Shown here piece by piece: positions 1 to 12,614 of a stretch of DNA of 64,000 nucleotides. The position numbers and the translations under genes are program-made. Each line of letters starts with the position of its first letter. The first letter of the stretch is position 1. The notes beneath the pieces are model-generated. The model was given only the letters and a program-made list of their open reading frames with translations, was not told where the DNA came from and searched no databases. Origin of the DNA: Chrysomallon squamiferum (taxonomy: Eukaryota; Mollusca; Gastropoda; Neomphalida; Peltospiridae); assembly GCA_012295275.1 (NCBI GenBank), contig CM022665.1, forward strand, positions 8,792,976 to 8,856,975, in the 5' to 3' direction.

Positions 1-2194
1 GATGTTTTCTCAATAATCTGTCTGGATATCACCTGCTCAGGCATCAAGAGGCTGACAACAATGTAATAAATAAATATCTAGTTAAAAAAAAAAGTCAAAA
101 ATAAATAATTAAAAATTAAATACTTAAAAAATGATCATTAAAACTTTTAACTTTATCCCTCAGAGAGAAACCAGTGAAGAAAGCTTGGACATATAAAAAA
201 ACCAACATATAAGTTGCTAATGAAAAAATTAAAATTTGTTTTTTAAAAATTGTAAGAAGCAAAGTTAATATATTATAAAACAGTTTTGTAATTTCATTTA
301 CTTTCAATTATTAGTTTATTTCTACTGTAATAGTTCAAATGATCCAGATAAACCACAGAACATCATTTCTCAAAGACTTATTCTTTTTTCTTGTATGAGT
401 ATGGAAATGATATTTACAGCTGTTCAGTGGAAGTTCCCATTTTTTCAGTCATTCAGGCTGCTATACAAATATAGGCTGACTTTGTACATAGACCCATAAT
501 TATAACTTTGGCTTCAAATTGTATTTTAGATCAATAAGCATAAATAAATGATTATTTTAATACATCATTAGGAATCATGTATATATTGTTTTTTTCTTCA
601 GTAATGACTGTATCATTAAAGTAACAAAGGCTTAGATTTACTCTTATTTATTAGCAAAAAATGTTATTTTATGTGCACCTTTCCATAAACATGAAATAAA
701 AACTATTATCCTTTCACAAATCACTGATGGGTGCTTTTTGGAAAGGTGAATAATTATTCTCTAATATAATTATGTGTCAGTCTGTTTATTACTGATCAAC
801 ATGTCTCAAGAACTATGGGATTCATTATATTATGTGGAACTATAAACATATTTTATCACGCATGCATACACATGAAAAATTACACATAAATAAACACACA
901 CACACACACACACACACAAAGTATTCAGAACAAAAATGAAATCAAAATGTATATTTACTTAGCAATATATTTTCTTATTTATATTAAGTCAACATTCAGT
1001 TAAAAAGAAAATATTTAAAATTTAAATATTGACCTTGTTAATATATTCATCTTTTCATAGTACCAGTTTACATTTATGATTTTTAAATAATAAATTTAAG
1101 GGTTTTTTTTAAATCAGATTAACAAAAAAAAAAATATTCAAAATATGTGTGTGTATACATACCAAAGGAGAGAAAACAAAATTTAAAATTAAAGTTTATA
1201 TCCATTATTAAACAATCATCTTTTGATGGCACCAAGATGCAGTTACTTCAGATAAAAAAAAAAAAAAAATGAAACATTCAAAATATGTATGTATGTATGG
1301 ATATGTTTTTTGCTTGCTATAAACACATACCAAGAGGGAAAAAAATGAAATTTAAATTGTTAACCTTTCTACACTCACAAACCTTCAAAATATATGTATA
1401 AGTATGACAACATGTTACATTTGGTATAAACATACACCAACAGAAAAAGGAAAATAAAACATTGAAGTTTTGACCCATTTTGTTTTATACACTCATATTT
1501 TCATAGCACCAAGTTGTGCACATTATATTAAAAAATTGTTTTGCACAATAGTTTTACACTCCCTGACTCTGAAATTTTGTAAGCACATGTTTTTTTTTAT
1601 TGTAATTCAACAATGAATGGTTATTATACAGTTTGTGCACTTGCCAACATTCAAATACATTTTACTTTATTAAATATGTATATACTGTACACCATAAAGA
1701 CAATAAATGGTGAAATGTCATAATCTTTCTAATATTTTCATGAGTTAATTTCTCAACTCATGTTCAACACAAACACACATATGCACACATACAAAACACA
1801 CACACACACACACACATACACACACACACACACACACACAGACACACATGCCAGATGATTATAGAATATAAATATTAAAAGATTATATTTAATTATTATT
1901 TTTTTAAGATCAAGTGTTATAGATATTTATTAACAAAGATTTCAAAATATATATTTAAAATGTTTCAGTCATTAAAATGGTAACTACTTAGTCATTAATA
2001 TGGCATGCAGCTGATGTTATAGTTAATTACTTTTTAAATTTGTTTTATGATATGGAATTTTCTCTCCCAAACTGTTACATATAAATGTCTATTACAGATA
2101 TATTTAAAATGAAACTGAAAACATTTTATCAGCCAATTATAAAATAAATAAAAAATAAACCATAGACCCCTTTTTCATCTTTAAATGAGGAGAG
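1..2194. other. AT-rich upstream DNA, no gene seen
   Basis: No coding exon or RNA gene is recognised. The stretch holds two CA microsatellites (894-918 and 1,796-1,848). A set of diverged tandem units of roughly 140-180 bp lies between about 1,020 and 1,520. Landmarks that recur there are ATTCAAAATATGT (1,133; 1,275; similar at 1,385), a TACCAA...GAAAA block after each, and CATCTTTTCATAG-CACCA (about 1,050; 1,216; 1,490). Confidence 0.6.
1796..1848. repeat. (CA)n microsatellite
   Basis: Imperfect CA dinucleotide repeat broken by a few CATA and GACA variants. No function is suggested by its position. Confidence 0.95.
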
Positions 2195-2500
2195 TACTGA
2201 AAATGAGGCTTGAAACATGTTTTCTTTATAAAATGAGAAATTGTTTTTAAAAATGAAGCCAAAGACATTTTTTATCATTAAATTCCAAAATAAAATGAAA
2301 TTAGATATTTTTCTTCTTTAAGAGACAGTAATGAAAATGAAGCTAATGATACAGGTTAAACATTAGAATTGAAAATGAAGCTATATTTAATTTGTCATTT
2401 AATGATAATATTGAAAATAAAGATGATTTTTATTTTATTTTATTCTTTACATGACAATACAGGCAAAAAATGAAGCAAAGACATTTTTTATCCTTCTTCT
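2195..2500. repeat. diverged tandem repeat with AAAATGAAGC core
   Basis: The core AAAATGAAGC followed by an A/T-rich stretch recurs at about 2,200, 2,250, 2,335, 2,380 and 2,467. Two copies also share AAAGACATTTTTTATC. The copies are about 45-85 bp apart and decayed. Confidence 0.6.
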
Positions 2501-3130
2501 CTAAAACACATACAACTGCTGCGTAAAGGTTTAGTGACCGGATCTCTGATTGCTTCAGTAAATGGCTGGAGAATTGATCTTTCATCTGCAGCAAACCACC
2601 ATGCACTCTATATGCAGCTGCCATGTCGGTTTCTGGCTTCTCTCCAGCACAAATTGAACCATTGTCACAACCTAGGGTATATCTGAGGTCAGCTTGCAGG
2701 GTCACTTCTCAGGACCAATGGCTAGAGGGCATGGGGGGTGAGAGTTCAGTTAAGGATAAGTCTAGAGGTCATCCCAGGTGAGGTGGGTTCAGACACAGGA
2801 CACACTACTATTAATAGCCAAGTGACCATCAGTTTAGCCTGCCCCATTCTCTCAGTGGTTCCCTGGGAACAGTGACCACTCAGTGACCTCTCATAGTCCA
2901 CAGTTAACATGACCAACCGCCAATAATACAATATTTAAAAAAACATGATATATTCCTCACTGCTAGCTCTGAATGTTGTGGATGGTGGTGTGGGATCTTC
3001 ATGCTGGCTGATTTTTTTGTATTGATTTCTGTTTGGATTTAAGAGATGTTTGTGTCTCGCGTATATTTGTGCCCTGGTCAGCGTAACCTGCCCTTGTTTT
3101 ATTGAGCGTACTCTAGTTTTTATCATTGAA
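2500..3130. promoter_or_regulatory. less AT-rich island with GGTCA/TGACC cluster
   Basis: This stretch stands out from its surroundings by higher G+C. It has nine GGTCA or TGACC pentamers: 2,534, 2,687, 2,700, 2,767, 2,823, 2,873, 2,884, 2,910 and 3,076. Three extend to the full AGGTCA hexamer (2,686-2,691, 2,766-2,771 and, reversed, 2,884-2,889). AGGTCA is the half-site that nuclear receptors with an EGCKA P-box bind. A donor-like CCCAG|GTGAGG lies at 2,777/2,778. It may be a promoter, an upstream leader exon or an enhancer; no coding potential is recognised. Confidence 0.35.
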
Positions 3131-3972
3131 GTTTCTTACACGCTGGATATGTAGTCGAGTATATATATTTATATATATGTATGTATGTATATGTATATAT
3201 ATAATATATATAGAAATATATATTACACATGTGTGTTTGTGACTAGTTTCTATAGGATATATTGTAGGTAGGTATAAGAGAAAGAAATTTATTATCTTAA
3301 TATACTTGTATTAGTGATGTTCTAGATACTGATGTATCTGTCAGCTTCTGTGCGCTGAGCTTAACGAGTTCTTCACAACCTGGAAGGTAAAAGTAAGTGT
3401 AAACATCTGTGTGTGTTCTGGGAATTTTTAAATTCTCTTTCTCTCCTTCTTTATTTCTATCCATCTACCTATCTGTCTATCTGTCTGTCTTTTTCTGTAC
3501 CACTGTTTCTTTCTATTTCTTTTCTGTTTATCTTTTTTCCTAATTCTGTCATTCATATATGCAGAAACATCTAATAAATATAACACTTTAAGCATTATTA
3601 ATAACGTAATAAAGAAAATGTGTTTTATTACATTTCCTTGGAAATGTGTCGTTTAGAACTCAAATATTGTTTTAGTGTTTCAGATTTATATAAATGTTCT
3701 TTGCTTGTAAAGTTGATTAGATGTAGGTAAAACCAGTAATGTTTAAATTATCCAGAAACATCTTTAAAATAACATTAAAAAGAGTTTATTTGTATATAAA
3801 ATTTCCTGGTTTGGTTTTTCTTTTTTGAGTTACATGGTTTTGTGTGTAAGTCTATGTATTTATATGTATGCATGTATTAGTATCTAGTAGTAACACACAC
3901 ACACACACACACACAACAGGTACACATATAAATATAGCCACAGAACTTATGGAGGTCACAGAAAATCCACAG

Positions 3973-4003
<31 letters not shown>

Positions 4004-4468
4004 AGTATTGATTTTCTTGTTACCTGTTTTTATATTCATGTTATTCATGAAATATTTTTTTTAATATAAAACAAAACACAGTCATCTCTTCATCATTTTA
4101 TAACTTGATCAAAAAATAACAATTTATCTGTGCATTTCATCTTTTGACTATGAATATGATATTTTGAGAAGTTAATATTTGTTTGTTTTTTTTGACAAAA
4201 AACATTCAGTCTGTAGAGCATAAAGATGATATAATTACTGAATTAGTGAACAAAATATATAACAATTTGTGGGTGTGTAAGTAAAGTTTATAAATTTATC
4301 ATATTATGTATGTACTGCATGAGTAATTCTTATAAATTTATGGTTTTAAAATGTTTAATAAACTTGTTTACATACTTTATACATAAACAACATCTTCATT
4401 TTTCTCAGTTTCATACTTAAACTCTTCCAATCACATAATAGTGTCAATAATTTATCAAAAGAAATATT

Positions 4469-4742
4469 TTATTAGTTTTTGAAAAAGTCTAAATATGTTA
4501 ACTGAAATAACATAATATTGTAAACATTTATATTATTAGTTTAGGAAAAATATCTAAATCTCTTAACTTAAAATAACATAACACTATAAACATTTATAGT
4601 TAGTTTTATTTACAAAATAGTCTGAATATCTGTTAATTAAAATACCACACTATTTTAAATATTTATATTAGTTTTTAAAAATGTTTAGACATTATCTATA
4701 TAAGCTTGCTAATTAAAATTACCTATTATTTCATGAATGTTT
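4469..4742. repeat. tandem repeat, unit about 65-75 bp, four copies
   Basis: Units start at about 4,469, 4,531, 4,597 and 4,665. Each runs TATTAGTTTT, then an A-rich stretch, (T)CTAAATAT or TCTGAATAT, GTTAA(C/T)T, AAAATA-C, and closes with AAACATTTA or AAATATTTA. Copies are clearly diverged. Confidence 0.7.
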
Positions 4743-5439
4743 AGATTTGATTCATAAAAACGTTCACAAAATGGCAGTCTTTATCAAAATAAATAGGACA
4801 GATTTTAGAAGAAAAAACCAGCATATCTGCAAAACTTGTGTTTAGTATGAACATTAATTATTAAAATAAGATTTCTAACAGTATTATAAAATATCAGAGT
4901 TAATGATATTAGTAGCATATTTCTTTATATAATTAGTTATACAAAAATAAGCAAAAGACCTACAAAATGATAATATTAAAATTTGTAACACTAAATATGC
5001 AGCAGTAAATTGATTCTTTAAAACAAATATTAATTAAAGAGATCCTGTAAACAAGACAGTTAATGCTATGCATAGTAAAATACCTGATGATAAATATATT
5101 AAAACAAGATAATTAATGTTAAACATGCTAAAAGATTAAAACAAGACATCTAATGATCTTTTAACCCTGTTTGACATTCTCATCATATTATATATCCTGT
5201 GTTGATCTGTATAGACTGACTTGCACTCAGACACATAATTCTAGGCAAAGTCTTCAAGTTTACCCTCTGATCCATGCAAAATAAATATAATGATAATCCT
5301 CCTTGACATTATAACATGATTATTCGTGCCTGCAGAGATATCTATGTCCAATAAAATAAATAAAAAATAAGAAATTGTATAGCCAGTTTTGGAAGTGGGT
5401 AGTTGAGAAATAAAATTTTTGGCAAAAATCTATTCTATT

Positions 5440-5441
<2 letters not shown>

Positions 5442-5534
<93 letters not shown>

Positions 5535-5538
5535 TGTT
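5442..5538. repeat. compound (CT)n(GT)n microsatellite
   Basis: About 75 bases of uninterrupted CT dinucleotides are followed by about 20 bases of GT. It is one of the longest perfect dinucleotide tracts in the window. Confidence 0.95.
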
Positions 5539-7439
5539 TAACTAAGAGTTATATATGGTAGCAGTATAAAAATGTATTATATTTTTAAAAAAGAAATTTG
5601 TAATTATTGCTTATGGTAAGATATTTCTATAAAACCAATAATCACACTGTATGTTTTCACACTGATGAAAAGTGTGTAGGGATAGATAATTAAATATCAC
5701 ACAAAACAGAAAAACACCCACACATTACTAGTTACTGCTGTGTCCTAACAGAACTCTCTGTCAAGGTCAGATGAAAGCATGCCAGAAATTATCCACCCTA
5801 AGTCCTATACTGGTCACTAGAAAAAAAAAAAAAAAAAAAAAAAGGACAATTAAATCTAATTTGATTACATTCATTTCTGATGCTGTTTTGGGTGTTACAA
5901 ATAAGAACATTCTAATGTGTTTTTTTTGTTTTTTTAAAAATAGGTAATGAGTATCAAACTACATTCAGAATTTTTTTAAATATGATTTTGTAAAATGTGA
6001 GTAAGATTATATGTTAGATTGCATATATTTTGTACCTACAGCTATCTTTCTGTCTCTCTGGTTATCAAGCTACATTCAGAGTTCATTTAAATGTGAGTAA
6101 AAATATGTATTAGATTGCATGCATTTTTTGGTATGTACAGCTGATATATTTGTTTGGCATTTGCTATTGTGTTAATAAAATTTTGTCATTTGTTGAAATT
6201 TACCTTTGGGAACAAGTTATAAACCAATATGGTCGTTATAATTTGTTATTTCAGATTGGTCTTATATACTGTATGCCACTGTTCAAATGGGTTTTTAAGT
6301 AAATAATTTTGAATAAATTTATTTATTGAAGATAAAATAAAATGAAAATGTTAAAATATTTCTTTATATGTAAATTATATATCAATATTTGATTTTAAAA
6401 ATTGTATTCCAAAAAGAAAAATTTATTAAAAAAAAAAATAATAATATAAAATAAAATATTTTAAAAATGAACACATTATAACAATTATTTTGTCAGTGAG
6501 GCTAAATTTATTGAAAGATAAATCAACAAGTGGAAATATTAATGAAATGCTTAAACAGTTTTAAAATTAACATTTCAGCCATCAAAAATAATATGATTAA
6601 TTATTCATATGTGTTTTCATTAAGTTAAATCATCTTTTAGTTATCTTCTGGAATCTGGAATTATGAAAATAAAATTATGTAATGAATTATCAAGGCTGGG
6701 TGTTGTAAGAGCTGTACATTTTAATTCTACATTCATTTAATGTTTGTACACACACACACAATTTTTAATATAAAATTATAATGGATAGAGCTTACACACA
6801 GTTTATAATCAATGAATGTTAAAGATGTTTGTTGGTACACTAAGGTTAAAATGACTGCATGATTTAAACTTGCTCTAAACCAACTTCACTGTTTCAGGTT
6901 GTTTTGTTAATACATATGGGTTAATATGACACTTGTTAAAAGCCATTCACATCAGTTTTAATATGCTGGTTATAGATATTGCATATGAAATGTAATATAA
7001 TGTGACATAAAAGTACTGCTTTCAGTTTAAATGTTGAAGACAATTAAAATATGTGTATCAGTGGGGATAATATTGCATATGGAGATACATAACAGTGTTT
7101 CACTTACATTAGTCACTGTCATTTTCATTAGTATATGATATTGTCAGATAAGTGAATGGAAATTTTATTATTTTCTTTTGTGTGGTATTTTCCATTAGAC
7201 CATAGTACTGATATTTTTTTTAGAACAGTTTTTACTTCAGTATATGAAGTAAATATAAACAGATTTTAAATGCATGTCCATCCATTGATCAACTCATTTT
7301 TCTCTGTTGTCTTTTAAAGTAAGAATACTCATTCAATGCAAACATACACCTTTTCTACAATCAGTTGACTGTTATCAGTTGTGGCTGTTAAATTATTGAG
7401 AAATTCAAGATATTAACCTATTTAAGAGCAGTGTTACAG

Positions 7440-7680
7440 CATAACTGGTCACCTCATGTCCAGTTTGTCCTGAGAAATTGACCTCAGGCTCTCTTTCAAG
7501 CTGACCTGCCCCACTTTAGTCATGTGAGTTTGTTTGATAAAGGCCGCTGACCTCTTTAACTGCACACAACCTCTGAAACATGGAAAAGCAAACACAGATG
7601 GAATTCTGAGAACAAAGTGAACCCAGAATATGAAGAGGCTTTGTACCATATGTGGGGGCGTGTTATCTAGGTGAGGACAA
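7440..7680 (+). promoter_or_regulatory. candidate 5' leader exon or promoter with AGGTCA half-sites
   Basis: A less AT-rich island 2.7 kb upstream of exon A. It contains GGTCA at 7,447-7,451 and three TGACCT hexamers (AGGTCA on the - strand) at 7,479, 7,502 and 7,548. It ends in a good donor, ATCTAG|GTGAGG (7,670/7,671). Exon A needs an upstream spliced leader because it begins at a 3' splice site, and this donor is the nearest strong candidate I see. No TATA box or start site can be assigned. Confidence 0.35.
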
Positions 7681-7760
7681 ACATATGAGTACTTGTCTGG
7701 ACTAGCCTTGTTTAGTTCTTCTAATTACTGCAAACACAGGTGGTAAGGAATAAAGTCACT

Positions 7761-8174
7761 GGTTAACCTAGTCCATGGTTTCAGCTGGTTAACCCAGTTC
7801 ATGGTTTCAGCTACTTAACCCAATGATGGTTTCCACTTGTTAAAACCAGTCCATGATTTTAACAAATTAACCCAGTCCATAGCTCCAGCTAGTTAATTCA
7901 GTTATATATATATATATATATATATATATAGATATACAGTATATAATTTATGTTTCAGCTAATTAATTCACCAATGGTTCCCAATAGCTGAACATTAAAC
8001 CAGGTCACAGTTTCTGCTAATATGACCAACCTTTGATTTCTGCAATTTAACCCAACCTATGATTTCAAGCTAACTACCCCAGTTCATCATTTCTGCAGTT
8101 TAACCCAGTCCATGGTATCAGATAATTAACCCAGTCCATGATTTCTGCAGTTTATCCCAATCCATGGTTTCAGG
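7761..8174. repeat. tandem repeat, unit about 27 bp, about 14 copies
   Basis: The unit is close to TTAACCCAGTCCATGGTTTC followed by AGCT. Copies start at about 7,761, 7,788, 7,814, 7,839, 7,866, 7,891, 7,961, 7,990, 8,019, 8,044, 8,071, 8,096, 8,123 and 8,148. A (TA)n microsatellite (about 7,905-7,930) interrupts the sixth copy. Confidence 0.85.
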
Positions 8175-10379
8175 AGCATACTTAGTAATAAAACTAATAC
8201 ATTCATCTTTATACAAACTAAATTCTCTTCAAATCCAGAAACATTTATTGTACTGTAACCTAGATCATTTTCACTTTACTTCTATTTTTTAGGTATGTAG
8301 TCAATAATTCTGTAATGATTTCATTGTTTTCTTCTGTACTTTCATAATAATTTTCATACAGCTAAAACATATATCAATTTCACCTTAGTTTTATTATTTA
8401 GTTGTATAAGAAACGGACTGTAGATATAATTTTGTTACATTAATTTTCCAGTAGCTGTTGAAATAATCCTGTCTGGTTATAATTGTTTCCACTTGTACTT
8501 TCATAATAGGTTTCCATATTTTTATCAAATTATGTTTCAGGCAGGTTGTCCTAGATAATACTTTATTAGATTAGTCAGAGAGTGCACATGGCCTTATATT
8601 TCTGTGCTATACCACTACAGCCTGTACTCAGAGAGCGAGCCAATGTCATAAATTATTGGTTCATTGCCTACAGTTTGCAAGCACTAATGTTACAGATACA
8701 TTTTAATGTTAGAAATTCTTTCCAGAACAATCCTAAACTTACCATACACATAAGCAACCAGATAATGATTTTTCTTTTATGAAAAAGCAATTCTTCATAT
8801 AATTTTATTGGTCTATTTAAATATGCCATTGTTAGATAGAATGACATAACCTTTATTTCAACCTTAAACTTTATCTTGAAATTGTTTGGAATTATTTTTT
8901 TTAATGTGAAAAATACTACTCACCTTTTTTAATTTTAAAATGATATAAATTTCACCTGCATTTACAGCATAGCTTACATTATGGAGTGTCCTAAAAAAAA
9001 GCTGATTTTATAAAATTATATTTTTTTATTTGTTTGTGAAGTATTATCAAATATGTGTTTAACATTATCTGACTAAAGATGTTTGAGTTTTATGAAGAAC
9101 AAAATTTATCATAATTTATTTATGGAAGTAATTGTATCATTTAATAATAAAAATATTATTAGTGAATAGTTTTTTTTAATTATTTGGGGTTTTTATTTAT
9201 AATAATAATATATACTTAATATTATTGAATTTGTTTTATATTTTAAAATTTATTATTTATTTTTTGAACATTTTATTTATATATATTATTTTTAATTATT
9301 TACAATATATTTATATATTTTTTTTATATGTATTTTTAAAATTATGCAGGTTATTTATTTTTTAATATTTTTGTTTCATTATTTTTTATTACTATATAGT
9401 TATTATATTCTAATATATGGTAAATGAGACTAAAACAGCTGTTCATAACATACAGTTTGTAAATTTTATTAAATATGTTTTGTAATATAATGCCTATTTT
9501 TATTTTAAAAATACCTCCAGTTCAAGCCTTCTAAATCTTTATTATCATGAACTATCAAATCAGGATTTCATTTTCTCAGTGTTACTAATTTGAAAGAAAA
9601 GTTTTAAATTCTTTTAGAAAAATAAATTCTTTTAGAAATATTAAATGTCATTGATTTTAAAAATACTGTTGTTTACATGCTCCAGACATTTTGTCTTGAA
9701 CTGAATTTTATAGACAGTTTATTAATAATTTATAATGGTTTTATTGTTCATAAATATAAACATCTTTAATATTTGTTTGCCTTGTGTTGCATATAAATAT
9801 AATGATAAGATGAAATTATTTGATGTGTGCAAGTTAGCTATCCTCTTTTCAGATATCCCTAGGGATACAAATAGTGTAATTGGTTTATTTGTAAGGAAAT
9901 TATAAATTAAGTAAATATATGTGTGTGTGTGTGTGTACTTCACATATACATACATGCATATACAAAAAATTGTTTTTAAAGATTTTTTGTTAATGACTTT
10001 TTTTTAAAGATAATTTAACTTTGGTGATTGTTTAATTTATAATAAAAATTAATATAGTTTAATTAAAATGTATTTAAAAGGTTTATACTTTTAATTTCAA
10101 CTCACAAAATCCATGTTAGGAATTTTTTTCCACAAAGTTTTCATCACATTAAAATCTGGGCAAAATATTCCATTTCAGTTGGTTATAAGTGAATGTAAGG
10201 CTTTATACTCACATATCCTTTTTAAAGTGATTTTGCATCATGAATGGTTCTTATAATCATCCCTGAATGTATCACCCATTATAGTTTAGCAACTTTGTCT
10301 GAAAAAAAAGTGTGGTGTGTGTGTTTAAGCTGGTATGTATATATTGCAGAATTAATCATATCTTTTTCTACTATTTCAG
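8175..10379. other. AT-rich DNA upstream of exon A
   Basis: No gene is recognised. Base composition reaches its extreme at about 9,170-9,420, which is almost pure A+T. The stretch ends in the pyrimidine-rich 3' splice site of exon A. Confidence 0.6.
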
Positions 10380-10466
10380 AATAAATGTCCTAAACCTACC
10401 AGTCTGTAATCATGAACTGGAGAAAATCCCGAATACGCAGAGCTGTCACATGATCAATTGTAAGAA
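10380..10466 (+). other. ER: 5' leader part of exon A
   Basis: A pyrimidine-rich tract ending in ctatttcag (AG at 10,378-10,379) makes a good 3' splice site, so the leader probably continues in at least one upstream non-coding exon. The 87 bases before the start codon hold three upstream ATGs: 10,385 (followed at once by a stop), 10,412 (13 codons, stop at 10,451-10,453) and 10,450 (overlaps the main start, stop at 10,507-10,509). In the main frame a TAA stands at 10,461-10,463, directly before the start codon. Confidence 0.6.
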
Positions 10467-11674
10467 ATGCCTCCTCCAAAGAAACCAAAATCAGGTCCAA
10501 CTACCGTAGAGCAGTTTCTCTCAGAAGAGGAACTGACCTCACTTCAGAAATGTGACCAACAACAAGGTAACAAATCTAAGGCAACTGAGGGCAGTGTGGA
10601 AAATAAGACATCTCACACTGACAGTAATTTCAACCAGAAGGAAGAGAATGGCAAGACACCCAGCAACAGCAACAACAACAACAGCAGCAGCAGCACCAGC
10701 AGCAGCAGCAGCAACAAAACCTCTTCCAAAGGACATTTTCATATCTTGCGAGAGCTTTTTTCTCAGGGAGACAGTGAAGATAGTGAAAACAATGCAAGAA
10801 AAAATGAAACTGCAAATGACTCAGGGCCAGAAGAAAAGATGTACTCAGCAGCAGAGACTAAAGATTTGGCAGCTAGTCACTTCTCATATGCAAATGCTGT
10901 AACTACAACAGACGTGAAACTCAGCCAAACACCCTCAGAAGACGCAGAAAGACGACGTACTCACATCTGGCAAGATCCGCACAGAGAGGAAAAATCATAT
11001 ATTTGGAATCCTCCACATCATGAAAAGGAATCTCTTGCATCATATGATCAAACTTTCAGTTACCTACCTCTGAAATGTACCTCGACCTTGACCTCAACCT
11101 CACGAAAAAATACCTCAAATGAAAACTCATTTCCTGCACCTGAAGTATCAGGTGCTCTGCAGCTACCTCCGTATTTACAAGACAGCTTATTCTTACCTAA
11201 TGCAAGATACGCACTCAGGAATTCAAACACTGAACCATATGACCTCTCAGTTAAGGGAAGCAACCTGACAGACAAGGGCAGCAGTTCGGACTACAGTTCT
11301 GACAAGCTGAACCTTAGTGTGGCCATGATGGTGGCCATGACCTCAATACAGCATACCTCAACGTCTGAAAACCATGACAAACCTCACACCATGGGCAGCG
11401 GCATGTACCTCAGTGAAATGCATGTATCGCCTTCAACATCCGTCTCTCAGGCAGGGTTTATTGGTGACAGAGGAAAGCAGCAACAACTTCAACAGCAGGG
11501 ACCATCTGCCATAACTCAGGCCTCCTCCAGTCCACACATCATGAGCATCCTAACAAGCAAGCAGACAGTGCCAGCAGGTGAACATCATGCTCATCCAGTG
11601 ACTCTAGCACGATCCTCAGTGTCCACAGACAGTGGCATTTCGGTGAAGGAGAGTCTCCCAGACAGTCCCACTGG
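10467..11674 (+). CDS. ER: estrogen receptor exon A: N-terminal A/B (AF-1-type) domain
   Basis: This exon encodes residues 1-402 plus two bases of codon 403. The start is fixed by an in-frame TAA two codons upstream; the context has G at -3. The product is Ser/Thr/Pro/Gln/Asn-rich, as expected of a disordered transactivation domain. It starts with a basic PPPKKPK segment, has a Ser/Asn tract (residues 66-83), an acidic SQGDSEDSEN stretch near residue 100, and a perfect PxDLS motif (PYDLS, residues 257-261, followed by VK), the known docking site of the CtBP corepressor. The donor is CTGG|GTAAGT at 11,674/11,675, phase 2, which fits exon B. Without splicing the frame stops two bases later. No known fold is recognised. 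The A/B domain is far longer than the roughly 100-200 residues I expect for a molluscan or vertebrate ER, so this may be an isoform-specific first coding exon. Confidence 0.8.
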
Positions 11675-11707
11675 GTAAGTACTGATGCACATACACACAT
11701 ACTACTT

Positions 11708-11975
11708 TTTTTTTCACATCTTATTTGACAGACATCATTGATGTTTATACTTTACTAATAATTCTTAACATACTCTTTCTTTTCACATGCTATCTGAATA
11801 AAAATGCAATTTCACAAAGACTTCATTGACACTTACATACCTTTATTAATATTTCATAGAGGATAAAGGTATATAAACATTTCATTTTCAATGATAAATG
11901 TACATGATTTTCTTTTCATATTGTATCCAAATAAAGATAAATTTCACAAAGACCTCATAGACACTTATATACAAC
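11708..11975. repeat. diverged tandem duplication just after exon A
   Basis: A block reading CTTTTCA-AT-TATC--AATAAA, then AATTTCACAAAGAC-TCAT-GACACTTA-ATAC occurs at about 11,779 and again at about 11,912, a period of about 133 bp. A decayed third copy starts near 11,708. Confidence 0.65.
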
Positions 11976-12613
11976 ATGCACATTATTCATTTTCATTTTT
12001 ATTTTAGAAGATTTTGGTGCACTAAAAACTAGAAACCATTGCTGTAATAAAAAAAGGACAAACATAAATAATTACGTAGAGTTAAATATGTTTCAAAAAT
12101 GATATCTTTGGAATTGGTTATTGAATTCAATATGAATAACACAAAATGTTTCTGATTGAAATTTTAAAATTATTTAAGCATTAAAATACTATTATTGTTG
12201 TCACAAGATATTCATTTCTGTTTAATGGTCATTATAATATGGCTAGCATGATAAACCTTACCTCTGCTAGAAAACCACACAAATATCCCAAGGAGAGTCT
12301 TTCATACTGCATGCAGAGGTTTAGAAATCTTCAGTTCCAGTGAATTTAATTTTTCTTTTTTAAATAGTAAAGAGTTAAAGCATGCATTATAATAATCTTC
12401 ATTCATACTTCTATGTTTTGTCATTCATCCAAAATGACCTTTCTTTTTTTTTTTTTAATTACTGAAGAGAATTGTCAACAATAATTTTTTATTTTCTTTC
12501 ACAACAACATAAAATTTATTTTTGTATCTTTTATGTTATACTCAAAATTATATTGTATTTCTACCAAAATAATTGTATTTCATAAAAAAAAAATACACAA
12601 GATTTTTTACTTA

Positions 12614-12614
<1 letters not shown>

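Larger units (their letters stand above)
3131..7439. other. AT-rich upstream DNA with simple repeats
   Basis: No gene is recognised. Contents: TA/TG-rich sequence at 3,160-3,235, CA and TA/TG microsatellites near 3,894-3,915 and 3,974-4,003, a tandem repeat at 4,469-4,742, a long CT/GT microsatellite at 5,442-5,538 and an A-tract at 5,821-5,843. Confidence 0.6.

Noticed and set aside
7447-7552. Full palindromic estrogen response element
   Set aside because: Half-sites are not in the inverted three-base-spaced arrangement anywhere in the cluster.
11623-11665. DSGxxS-type phosphodegron near the end of exon A (DSGISV)
   Set aside because: The second Ser is not at the required spacing.
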